Assembly (NCBI GenBank): GCA_013151365.1
Contig: JAADIK010000048.1
Coordinates: 1 to 20,357, forward strand
Direction of reading: 5' to 3'
Length of the DNA stretch: 20,357 nucleotides
Origin: Deltaproteobacteria bacterium
GTDB taxonomy: Bacteria > Desulfobacterota > Desulfobulbia > Desulfobulbales > Desulfobulbaceae
This document shows, piece by piece, positions 7,834-15,208 of the stretch; positions within the stretch are counted from its first letter, which is position 1, and each line of letters opens with the position of its first letter. The position numbers were made by a program, and so were the translations under genes. Below the pieces are notes generated by a model that was not told the origin of the DNA, made no database searches, and saw nothing but the letters and a program-made list of their open reading frames with translations.

Positions 7834-9597
7834 TCAGAACAGGCCCTTGACCTTGCCCGTATCGACATCGACATCGATCCGGCGGTAGGCCGGGTCGGAA
7901 GCCGTTCCCGGCATCAGGCTGATGGCCCCGGCGACCGGCACGACAAAGCCGGCCCCCTTGTAGGTGAGGATGTCGCGAATGGGCAGGGTCCAGCCCCGCG
8001 GCGTGCCCTTGAGCGTCGGATTATGGGACAGCGACAGGTGGGTCTTGACCATGCAGGTCCCCATATTCTTCGACTCCGGATCGGCTTCGATCCGTTTCAG
8101 CTTGGCCTGGGCCTCGGGTGAATAGCTGACGCCGTCGCCGCCATACACCTCTTTGACGATCAGCTCGATGCGCTGGGACAGCGGGGTGTCGAGGTCGTAG
8201 AGGAACTTGAAGTCATTGGGCTCTTCACAGGCCTCCATGACGGCGTCGGCAAACTCGAGGGCGCCGTCGCCGCCGTGCTCCCAATGGCGCGACAGGGCAA
8301 CGCGGGCGCCGGCGGCCTCGGACTGACGGCGGACGGCCTTGATCTCCTCGTCGGTGTCCGTGTAAAAGGCATTGATGCAGACAACGGGATTGATCCCGGC
8401 CTTCTTGACCGTCTCGATGTGATGGATGAGGTTCTTGCAGCCTTCCTCCACCCAGCCGACGTTCTCCTTGCCGTATTCTGCCGGCATGGGTTTGCCCGGG
8501 ACCGGGATCGGTGCCCCGCCGTGACATTTGAGGGCCCGGATGGTAGCCACGACAACGGCGCAGTTGGGTTTGAGCTTGGAGAAGCGGCATTTGAGGTTCC
8601 AGAACTTCTCGAAACCGATATCGGCGCCAAAGCCGGACTCGGTGACGTTGTAGTCGGCGAGTTTCAACGCGACCCGGTCGGCGATGATCGAGGACTGGCC
8701 GATGGCGATATTGGCAAACGGCCCGGCATGGACCATGACCGGCTGACCCTCCAGGGTCTGCATCAGGTTGGGGTTGATGGCGTCCACCATCCAGGCGGTC
8801 ATGGCGCCGTCGACTTCGAGGTCCGCGGTGGTGATCGGACGATCCTGCCGGTCGTAGGCGACGACAATCTTGGCGATCCGCTCGCGCATGTCCCGCAGAT
8901 CATTGGCCACGGCCAGGATGGCCATGATTTCCGAACTCACGGCAATGCTGAACTTGGACTGCATGGTGAAGCCGTCCATTTTGCCGCCGATGCCGATGGT
9001 GATATTGCGCAGGGCCTGGGCGCAGAAATCGATGATCCAGCCAAGTTCGATCTTCTTGGGATGAATATCGAGGCGTTTCAGGCCGCGCTTGGCCAGGATT
9101 TCGTCGGTGTAGTTGGCCTCATGCTGCATGCGGGAGGTCAGGGCCACCATGCCGAGGTTGTGGGCATTCATGATGGCGTTGATGTCGCCGGTCATGCCGA
9201 GAGAAAAAGGAGTCAGGGGAATACACTGGGACAGGCCGCCGCCGGCGGCGCTGCCTTTGATATTCATGGTCGGCCCGCCAGAGGGTTGGCGGATGGTGCC
9301 GATAACCGACTTGTTACGCTTGCCGAGGCCCTGCACCAGGCCCATGGCGCAGGTGGATTTTCCTTCGCCGAGCGGGGTGGGGGTGATGGCGGTCACATCA
9401 ACATATTTACCGTCAGGTTTATCGGCCAGCCGGTCGAGAATTTTGCGATAGTCCAATTTGGCCAGGTAGTGACCGTGGGGCAAAAGTTCTTCCTTGTCCA
9501 GCCCGAGTTGTTCGGCCAGTTCTTGTACTGTTTTCATGCGGCCTTCCGCTTCTTCCGCTATTTCCCAGTCTGCATGTTTGGTTGGGTCCAGGACCAT
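7834..9597 (-). CDS. fhs: Formate-tetrahydrofolate ligase
   Basis: This enzyme makes 10-formyl-THF from formate, THF and ATP in the cytoplasm. It is the entry step of the methyl branch of the Wood-Ljungdahl pathway and of general one-carbon metabolism. Seen in the 587-residue protein: the P-loop TPLGEGKST (74-82), the RQPSGGPTMNIKGSAAGGG region from 103 (folate/formyl-phosphate site), and TGDINAIMNAHNL (about 136-148), all family hallmarks. Length is normal, with a slightly long N-terminus. The ATG at 9597 has a strong AAGGAGG (9604-9610) six bases away, which favours it over the internal methionine at residue 21. It stands alone, with an intrinsic terminator just downstream and a 219-base upstream gap with a candidate promoter. 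In an anaerobe it fits either autotrophic CO2 fixation or acetate oxidation, or simply purine and formyl-Met supply. The sequence does not say which. Confidence 0.98.
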   Translation of the reverse strand: MVLDPTKHADWEIAEEAEGRMKTVQELAEQLGLDKEELLPHGHYLAKLDYRKILDRLADKPDGKYVDVTAITPTPLGEGKSTCAMGLVQGLGKRNKSVIGTIRQPSGGPTMNIKGSAAGGGLSQCIPLTPFSLGMTGDINAIMNAHNLGMVALTSRMQHEANYTDEILAKRGLKRLDIHPKKIELGWIIDFCAQALRNITIGIGGKMDGFTMQSKFSIAVSSEIMAILAVANDLRDMRERIAKIVVAYDRQDRPITTADLEVDGAMTAWMVDAINPNLMQTLEGQPVMVHAGPFANIAIGQSSIIADRVALKLADYNVTESGFGADIGFEKFWNLKCRFSKLKPNCAVVVATIRALKCHGGAPIPVPGKPMPAEYGKENVGWVEEGCKNLIHHIETVKKAGINPVVCINAFYTDTDEEIKAVRRQSEAAGARVALSRHWEHGGDGALEFADAVMEACEEPNDFKFLYDLDTPLSQRIELIVKEVYGGDGVSYSPEAQAKLKRIEADPESKNMGTCMVKTHLSLSHNPTLKGTPRGWTLPIRDILTYKGAGFVVPVAGAISLMPGTASDPAYRRIDVDVDTGKVKGLF

Positions 9598-9632
9598 GGG
9601 GTTCCTCCTTGTCAGCTCGTTTTTGAATAATG

Positions 9633-9665
9633 ATTATAAGAATAGATCAGCGCCGAGGGGCTGAT
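9633..9665 (-). promoter_or_regulatory. Candidate fhs promoter -10 with adjacent palindrome
   Basis: On the minus strand a perfect TATAAT (plus-strand complement 9633-9638) lies about 35 bases before the fhs start codon. No good -35 box sits 16-18 bases further upstream. Instead, an inverted repeat, ATCAGC (9646-9651) with GCTGAT (9660-9665) and an 8-base centre, occupies that position. This arrangement would suit an activator- or repressor-controlled promoter, but it is only a positional inference. Confidence 0.45.
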
Positions 9666-9816
9666 AAAAAATAATTCGCGGGGCCAAGTCGGTGCATAAA
9701 AATAATAAACTCGTAAACCTAGCAGGTTAAGCAGATGATGTCAAGGAGCTGTTTGCCGGCGGGGCCGTCCCGGAGCGACGGGAGAGGGCGTAAAAAAACG
9801 ATTTATGCGGAATAAT

Positions 9817-10755
9817 TTATGCGGAAAATATTCCGGCAAAGCGTTTCCGAAAGTCCGCCTGCAGCGGGATCATGACCTCACGCATGGACGGCTCGGCGGC
9901 CTTGGTGGTGCGCAGGTTGAAGATGTGCCGCCATTCCGCTAGGTTGGCATAGACGATAATCTCGGTTTTGCAGGAGTTGGGCAGCACCGTCCGCGCGGCC
10001 TGGGGCGACGATGTTGCCAGCAGTTGCAGGTATAGCCGTTCGCTGTCCTCCATGGCCTTTTTCCACAGCGCGTATTCAGGGCTGTCCCCGGCAAAGAACA
10101 GGGGTTTGATAAAGGTGACCTCGCCGCCGAACTTGTGGTCGGCGTAACGGCAGTAGCGCTGGCTTTCCTGGAGGAAGGAGCAGGGCCGGTGCCGGACGAT
10201 TTCATGGGTAACGGCCCGGTTGACGATAAACTTCACGGCAATGAACCGGTGTTTCTCCCGTTGCGGGGCGGCGAAACGGTCAACTTCCGGCAGTTCGACT
10301 TTGGCAACGGTGATCGCGGGATCGGGGGTCAGACCGGACTCCGGGATAATCGTGCTGAAAAAATAGGGATGGCGCCGGGCCAGGAAAGCGGCCAGGTTGT
10401 GCACCAGGGCGCAATCCGGATGAAAGATCAGCATTTCCCGGAAGGCCCGGATGCTTCCCGTGATCAGCAGACCGTTCTCGTCGCTGCGGTCGATGTACAG
10501 GTACCGGGGCTGGGTGGCGTAGAGTTCGGCGATCCGGTCCGCATTGGCCCCGCTGACCCGCAGGGTCACCACGCCCATTTCCAGGACGGAATTATGGCCG
10601 TGCGCCGCTATTTTGACGACAAAGGGCAGGGCGGAGTCCCGGTTGATCTGATCTTCACTTTTGTAGCAGATCCGGCCGCAGTATTCGATGCGGACCGCCA
10701 GGTTCAGTTTGTCAAGATGGTCGAGGACTTCAAATGATGGCGGAACAATGTTCAT
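9817..10755 (-). CDS. thyX: FAD-dependent thymidylate synthase ThyX, with large insertion
   Basis: ThyX methylates dUMP to dTMP using methylene-THF and reduced FAD. It replaces ThyA in many anaerobes. The signature RHR-x7-S is present as RHRPCSFLQES (188-198), followed by QRY. An upstream HGHNSVLEM (52-60) and the C-terminal LPNSCKTEIIVYANLAEWRH segment (nucleotide and FAD contacts) also fit. At 312 residues it is clearly longer than the usual 215-250. The extra sequence, about 100 residues (roughly 67-172), sits between the SVLE strand and the RHR helix. The ATG at 10755 overlaps the nifS TGA (ATGA, 10752-10755), so it is the third cistron of nifU-nifS-thyX. A 12-base direct repeat (9801-9812 and 9815-9826) duplicates the stop-codon region. 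Function as ThyX is likely. The role of the insertion is unknown. Confidence 0.92.
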   Translation of the reverse strand: MNIVPPSFEVLDHLDKLNLAVRIEYCGRICYKSEDQINRDSALPFVVKIAAHGHNSVLEMGVVTLRVSGANADRIAELYATQPRYLYIDRSDENGLLITGSIRAFREMLIFHPDCALVHNLAAFLARRHPYFFSTIIPESGLTPDPAITVAKVELPEVDRFAAPQREKHRFIAVKFIVNRAVTHEIVRHRPCSFLQESQRYCRYADHKFGGEVTFIKPLFFAGDSPEYALWKKAMEDSERLYLQLLATSSPQAARTVLPNSCKTEIIVYANLAEWRHIFNLRTTKAAEPSMREVMIPLQADFRKRFAGIFSA

Positions 10756-11966
10756 GAGCCGTCCCCGCTGGCCTGCTTCATCTTTTCCGGCTCCCAGAAG
10801 GGAGACATCTCCCGCAGTTCGGCGATGATGGCCGGAATCTTGTCCAGGACGAAGTCAACTTCTTCCTCGGTATTATAAACGGAAAGACTGAAGCGAATGG
10901 AGCCGTGCGCCGCGGTAAACGGCACCCCCATGGCCCGCAGGACATGCGAGGGCTCAAGCGACCCAGAGGTGCAGGCCGAGCCGGAAGAGGCGCAGATGTT
11001 GTATTTATTCAGGTGCAGGAGGATCGCTTCCCCTTCAACATATTCAAAGCTGATGTTGCTGGTGTTGGGCAGCCGCTGGCTGGGGTGGCCGTTGAGCCTG
11101 GCCTTGGGAACAGTCGCCAGCAGGCCTTTCTCCAGTTTGTCGCGCAGCCCCCGCACCTTGGTGTTTTCTTCCTCCATGGTCTCGGCCGCCAGCTGACAGG
11201 CCCGGCCCAGGCCGACAATGGAGGCCACGTTTTCCGTGCCGCCGCGGCGCCCCTGTTCCTGGTGGCCGCCGTTTAAAAACGGGACAAATGGCGTGCCCTT
11301 GCGCACATAGAGAACGCCGACGCCCTTGGGGGCATGCAGTTTGTGGCCGGATATGGCCAGAAAATCAATGGCGTTCTCTTTCAGGTTGATCGGAATTTTT
11401 CCCACCGCCTGGACGGCGTCGGTGTGAAAGAGGATGCCCCGCTCCCGGGCCATCTGCGCCATCTCTTCCACCGGGAAGATCACCCCGGTCTCGTTATTGG
11501 CCCACATGACGCTGACGATGGCGGTATCATCGCTTAAACTGTCACGGTATTGATCCAGGTCCAGGGTGCCGTCCGCCGCAACCGTCAGGCTGGTGACCCG
11601 GTGTTTGTGACCCGTCAGGCTGGTGAGGCTGGCGCACAGGCTCTTGACCGCCGGATGCTCGACCCGGGTGGTCACCACGTGACGATTGTCCCTGAAGGTC
11701 TGCAGGGCCGAGAGGATGGCCGTGGAATCGCTCTCCGTGCCGCAGCTGGTAAAGATGATCTCTTCCGGCTCGGCGCCGATCAGCTCGGCAACCGCCTGTC
11801 TCGCGTCCTGCACGGCGTGGCCGACCTGGCCGCCGAAGGTGTGCATGGAAGAGGGATTGCCGTAACAGTCGGTGAGAAACGGCATCATGGCGTCCACCAC
11901 CTCCGGCGCAATCCGGGTCGTGGCATTGTTGTCCATATAGATAACTTGATCACTGCCGCAGTTCAT
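10752..11966 (-). CDS. nifS: Cysteine desulfurase NifS
   Basis: This PLP enzyme takes sulfur from cysteine, leaving alanine, and hands it as a persulfide to the NifU scaffold for Fe-S cluster assembly. Seen in the 404-residue protein: MDNNATT near the N-terminus (11-17), the PLP region with Lys209 in SGHKLHAPKG, and the catalytic Cys332 in SSGSACTSG, the class I NifS/IscS active-site loop. The ATG at 11966 overlaps the nifU TGA by 4 bases (11963-11966), and its own TGA overlaps the thyX ATG, so translation of all three is probably coupled. A methionine at residue 11 is an alternative start. No nitrogenase genes are nearby. As in several non-diazotrophic anaerobes, the pair may be the general Fe-S assembly system. 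Confidence 0.96.
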   Translation of the reverse strand: MNCGSDQVIYMDNNATTRIAPEVVDAMMPFLTDCYGNPSSMHTFGGQVGHAVQDARQAVAELIGAEPEEIIFTSCGTESDSTAILSALQTFRDNRHVVTTRVEHPAVKSLCASLTSLTGHKHRVTSLTVAADGTLDLDQYRDSLSDDTAIVSVMWANNETGVIFPVEEMAQMARERGILFHTDAVQAVGKIPINLKENAIDFLAISGHKLHAPKGVGVLYVRKGTPFVPFLNGGHQEQGRRGGTENVASIVGLGRACQLAAETMEEENTKVRGLRDKLEKGLLATVPKARLNGHPSQRLPNTSNISFEYVEGEAILLHLNKYNICASSGSACTSGSLEPSHVLRAMGVPFTAAHGSIRFSLSVYNTEEEVDFVLDKIPAIIAELREMSPFWEPEKMKQASGDGS

Positions 11967-12799
11967 GGCTTGGCCTCCTCGACGATCAGCGTATCAATTA
12001 CCTGTTCGCGCAATTTTTTCTCGACATACTCCTTGAGAGTGGTCCGGGACGCCTGGCAGCTCGCACAGGCCCCGCGCAGGGAGACCGTGACGAAATCGCC
12101 GTCCACGTCGACCAGTTCAATATTGCCGCCGTCCTTTTGCAGGGTCGGCTGGATTTCCCGCGCCAGGACCTCTTCGATTTTTTTGATTTTCTGCAGCGTG
12201 GTCAGGCGCCGCACTTTTTCTTCCTTCCGGGGTTCGACCGGCAGCCCGTTGACCGTTGCCTGCAGGATTTCCCGCAGGCGGTCTTCACATTTGCCGCAGC
12301 CGCCGCCGGCCTTGGTAAAGTTGGTGATCTCTTCCACCGAACGCAGGTTGGATTCTTTGATGGCCTGGATGATTTCCAGGTCGGTCACCCCGAAACATTC
12401 GCAGACGATTTCACCCTGGGCCATGGGCAGGATAATGCCGCGATAGTTGGCAATGGCCGCTTCCAGCGCCTCGCGGCCCATGACCGAGCAGTGCATTTTT
12501 TCCTTGGGCAGGCCGCCGAGGGCATTGGCGATGTCCTGGTTGGTGATCTTGGCCGCCTCTTCCACGGACATGCCCTTGACCATTTCGGTCAGGGCCGAGG
12601 ACGAGGCAATGGCCGAAGCGCAGCCAAAGGTCTTGAACCGGGCCTCGGTGATGATGCCGTCTTCCACCTTGATGCTCAGCTTCAGGGCATCGCCGCAGGA
12701 CAGCGAGCCGACCTCGCCGAGGCCGCTTGGATTCTCTATCTCCCCGACGTTGCGGGGATGCAGGAAATGATCTTTTACTTTATCTGTATAGTCCCACAT
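11963..12799 (-). CDS. nifU: Fe-S cluster scaffold NifU (full-length, three domains)
   Basis: This scaffold protein builds [2Fe-2S] and [4Fe-4S] clusters with NifS. The 278-residue protein has the three classical parts. First is an IscU-like domain with C35, D37, C60 and C104. Second is a BFD-like [2Fe-2S] ferredoxin domain with C133, C135, C168 and C171. Third is a C-terminal Nfu domain (about 205-270) with the cluster-binding C245-x2-C248. All expected cysteines are present, so it should be functional. It is slightly shorter than Azotobacter NifU, mainly in the linker before the Nfu domain. It is the first gene of nifU-nifS-thyX. The ATG at 12799 is preceded by only a weak AGG-type binding site. 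The upstream gap carries the terminator of the phosphoglucomutase gene, so a promoter probably lies between about 12800 and 12878. Confidence 0.96.
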   Translation of the reverse strand: MWDYTDKVKDHFLHPRNVGEIENPSGLGEVGSLSCGDALKLSIKVEDGIITEARFKTFGCASAIASSSALTEMVKGMSVEEAAKITNQDIANALGGLPKEKMHCSVMGREALEAAIANYRGIILPMAQGEIVCECFGVTDLEIIQAIKESNLRSVEEITNFTKAGGGCGKCEDRLREILQATVNGLPVEPRKEEKVRRLTTLQKIKKIEEVLAREIQPTLQKDGGNIELVDVDGDFVTVSLRGACASCQASRTTLKEYVEKKLREQVIDTLIVEEAKP

Positions 12800-12878
12800 G
12801 GTTAACCTGAGTTGAAAGTTTTTGAGTTAGTGTCCGGCCGGAAGCGGTCTTTTTGCCCGCTCCCGGCGTTATGCGCAA

Positions 12879-12940
12879 AAAAAATAAGTTCGCGGAATCG
12901 ACGCCCGAATCCGGGAGGCGAAAATGTGAACTTATTTTTT
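12879..12940 (-). terminator. Long terminator-like hairpin after the phosphoglucomutase gene
   Basis: AAAAAATAAGTTC (12879-12891) and GAACTTATTTTTT (12928-12940) are exact 13-base reverse complements. The 36-base interior can form its own GC-rich hairpin (CGCC with GGCG, about 12902-12920). Read on the minus strand, the structure follows the phosphoglucomutase stop by about 50 bases and ends in a run of eight T residues, consistent with intrinsic termination. The A/T symmetry means it could also work in the other direction, though no plus-strand gene ends there. Confidence 0.75.
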
Positions 12941-12992
12941 ACGCGAACCCTGAAAAGAATATTATATCATGGATATTTTTTTAGTCACTATT

Positions 12993-14750
12993 CTAAGCAA
13001 GCAGGCCGATTTCGGCAAGCATGGATTTCGCAGTTTTTATCAGCAGCGGTGTTTCCGCCGCATTCCTGGCCTCGACGTAGAACCGGACCTTGGGCTCGGT
13101 GCCGGAAGGACGGATCATGATCCAGCTGCCGTCCGCGAAGATCATCTTGCGGCCGTCAATGGTTATGACCTCCTTTATCCGCTTGTTCTCGTTGCCGATG
13201 CTCACCTCCGTGCCCCGGTCATATTTTTCCAGCCGGGCCAGGGCGGCCAGCAGCTCCGCGCCGTGCATGGAGACCGCAACCGCGTCGCGGGCCGGGTAGT
13301 AGGCGCCGTAGGTTTTTTCAATCTCTGCGAGGTACTCGCCCAGGTTTTTTTTCAGGGTCAGGACCATGTCCATGGCCAGCAGAAGGCCGATATAGGCGTC
13401 CTTTTCCGGGGTGTGGCCGATAACGGTGATCCCGTCCGACTCTTCAAAGCAGACCAGGGCCTGGCCGATGACCGGCTTGAACTCCTTGAAGCCGACTTTG
13501 GGCTCAAAGACCTTTTCGTTAAGGGCCTCGGCAATGGTGTTGGCCAGGTTGCTGGTGGCCACGGTCTTGGCCACCAGGCCCTTTTTGCCTTTGATCTCAT
13601 GCAGAAAATGATAGGCCATGGCGCCGAATTGGTTCATGGCGATTTCCTGACGACCGTCGGTGAAACGGATGCGGTCGCCGTCGGGGTCGATGATGGCACC
13701 GATCTTGAACGGCTGTTGCCGCCGGTTCAACGCGGCAATCGCCGGTTGAATATTCGCGGACGAGGGCTCCGGCGCAATGCCGCCGAAGCTCACGTCTTTT
13801 TCTCCCCGCAGGTGCAGCAGCCGGTCTGTTGCCGGATTTTTGAACAGGTTGCGGATATGGACTCTTGACGCGCCGTGCACGCTGTCGATCGCTACCACCA
13901 GGTCGGGGCTGGCCGCAAAGGCGGTCATGATCGCGTCATAATCAAGGCCGTGGCGGCCGCCGTTTTTTCGCACCAGCTCCTGCCAGCTGGTCAGGGCGTT
14001 TTCGGGCTGCAGCCCGGGAATATCGGCCAGGGACCTCTGGAGGTCAAGGCCCGGCGGCATAAATTCGGATTCGCCCTGTTCAATGATCGCGCGGGAGCGC
14101 CGGGTAATGCGCGTGGTGAGAATCGGCGCCGCCGGACCGGCGTCGGCGGCATTATATTTGAACCCCCCGTAATCCAGGGGATTGTGTGACGGCGTGAGAT
14201 TGATGGAAAAGGCGGCCTTACGTTCCAGCACCGAGGCGGACAGCGTGCCGGTGGTCGCCTCGCCGGCATAAAAAATCCGGACGCCGTTGGCCGCCAGGAC
14301 GTTCATTGCGCTGAGCGCCAGGAGCTCCCCGCCGAAGCGATTGTCGAAACCGACTACGCAGCCGCGTTGCCGCATCTCGGCAAAGTCCCGAACACCGAGG
14401 GCCGCCCGCAGGTCAGGGTCGTCGGCCGCCTCGCGATAGAGGGAGAGGATCGCCGCAGTGACCGAGGCGGTGGTGTGGACGTTAATGTCCTTGCCCAAGC
14501 GGCCGCGCCAGCCCGAGGTGCCGAATTTGACCTCGGCGAGCGGCGGGTTGGTGTTGTGCAGGATTTCGTCGCGAACCAGGTCGTAGACCCGGTCCATGGC
14601 CTCCTGCCACTGCTGTTTTTCCGCTTCTCCTGCCGCCTCGTTTCGCCGGTGGACAAGTTCATTGATCGCCCGGAAGTAATCACTGTCGGCATGATTACCG
14701 GCAACGACGCAGTCGTTGATGATTTTTTGGCCAGCGGCCTGGATATCCAT
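12993..14750 (-). CDS. Phosphoglucomutase / alpha-D-phosphohexomutase
   Basis: This enzyme interconverts glucose-1-phosphate and glucose-6-phosphate (possibly also mannose phosphates), linking gluconeogenesis with glycogen and surface-sugar synthesis. All four active-site loops are visible in the 585-residue protein: the phosphoserine loop TPSHNP (186-191, Ser188), the metal loop DPDGDR (355-360), the sugar-specificity loop EESDG (436-440), and the phosphate-binding RPSGTEPK (547-554). The N-terminal FGTSGWRG begins at residue 76, so there is a leading helical extension longer than in E. coli Pgm. TPSHNP with a nearby KYN and GPA resembles Pgm proper more than ManB/GlmM, but substrate preference is not certain. 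The stop is TAG. The gene is divergent from ppsA across a 458-base gap. A GGCGGGG stretch before the ATG may serve as ribosome binding site. Confidence 0.92.
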   Translation of the reverse strand: MDIQAAGQKIINDCVVAGNHADSDYFRAINELVHRRNEAAGEAEKQQWQEAMDRVYDLVRDEILHNTNPPLAEVKFGTSGWRGRLGKDINVHTTASVTAAILSLYREAADDPDLRAALGVRDFAEMRQRGCVVGFDNRFGGELLALSAMNVLAANGVRIFYAGEATTGTLSASVLERKAAFSINLTPSHNPLDYGGFKYNAADAGPAAPILTTRITRRSRAIIEQGESEFMPPGLDLQRSLADIPGLQPENALTSWQELVRKNGGRHGLDYDAIMTAFAASPDLVVAIDSVHGASRVHIRNLFKNPATDRLLHLRGEKDVSFGGIAPEPSSANIQPAIAALNRRQQPFKIGAIIDPDGDRIRFTDGRQEIAMNQFGAMAYHFLHEIKGKKGLVAKTVATSNLANTIAEALNEKVFEPKVGFKEFKPVIGQALVCFEESDGITVIGHTPEKDAYIGLLLAMDMVLTLKKNLGEYLAEIEKTYGAYYPARDAVAVSMHGAELLAALARLEKYDRGTEVSIGNENKRIKEVITIDGRKMIFADGSWIMIRPSGTEPKVRFYVEARNAAETPLLIKTAKSMLAEIGLLA

Positions 14751-15208
14751 AATCTGCCCCGCCTGTTTATTTCACCTGAAGATTTTTTTTGTAACCAAGA
14801 TACAAGCGAAAAACTGCCACAATCTCGGCTTGACCACCCGAAGATGGAATGCCGCTGAACAGTTACATTTCATACTATAGCCAGAAGATGGATGGTTGGC
14901 AATACGACAGAAACGGGATATATTGATGTTCTCGCAAAAAGTCCGATTTCAGGCGTTTTGCCGAGTGTAACTCTAGTCTAACTGTTGGAAATTATTAAAT
15001 ACGAATTTGACTTTTTATGAGACCATCATATATTGTCCTGTAGAAATAGCAATTTTCGGCGTTGATGCCGCTTCCTGACGTTTCGGTTGACCGGAATGGA
15101 AAAATTTCTTACCTTGGCAGGAATCGAGAAATGACAGGCAGGCTCGCCGTCAATAAAATTGATCAAATGATATACTTTTACGCTTAAAGCGAGCAGGGGG
15201 AAATAAAC
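14751..15208. other. 458-base divergent intergenic region between phosphoglucomutase and ppsA
   Basis: This is the only stretch over 300 bases without a gene, and it is clearly more AT-rich than its surroundings. It must hold promoters for both divergent genes. An inverted pair, AACAGTTA (14858-14865) and TAACTGTT (14979-14986), flanks a 113-base interval. A 65-codon frame on the minus strand (15026-15223) runs into the ppsA start on the opposite strand and has no recognisable product or ribosome site, so I do not call it a gene. I see no tRNA and no riboswitch I can recognise. The length leaves room for a regulator-binding region or a small RNA, but nothing here proves either. Confidence 0.6.
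15171..15208 (+). promoter_or_regulatory. Putative -10 box and ribosome binding site of ppsA
   Basis: TATACT at 15171-15176 is a good -10 match 32 bases before the ppsA ATG, but the hexamer 17 bases upstream (CGTCAA) is a poor -35, so the promoter call is weak. The ribosome binding site is much clearer: AGGGGG at 15195-15200 with an 8-base spacer to the ATG at 15209, which fixes the start codon. Confidence 0.45.

Noticed and set aside
8275..9630. Long open frame (451 codons) on the plus strand opposite fhs
   Set aside because: It is antisense to a clear fhs gene and its translation has low complexity (rich in Gly, Asp, His, Val) with no family signature. GC-rich genes commonly leave such frames open.
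9598..9816. Tetrahydrofolate riboswitch upstream of fhs
   Set aside because: I could not see the conserved pairing elements, and this class is known mainly from Firmicutes.
11963..12799. Evidence for nitrogen fixation from nifU/nifS
   Set aside because: No nifHDK, nifB or other nif genes are present. NifU/NifS serve general Fe-S assembly in many non-diazotrophs.
12830..12842. Shared 13-base word GTGTCCGGCCGGA here and at 17670-17682
   Set aside because: A 13-base match in 20 kb of GC-rich DNA is expected by chance, and only the second copy is palindromic at full length.
12812..13120. Possible 102-codon gene on the plus strand across the phosphoglucomutase 3' end
   Set aside because: It overlaps the hairpin and the end of a clear gene and has no recognisable domain.
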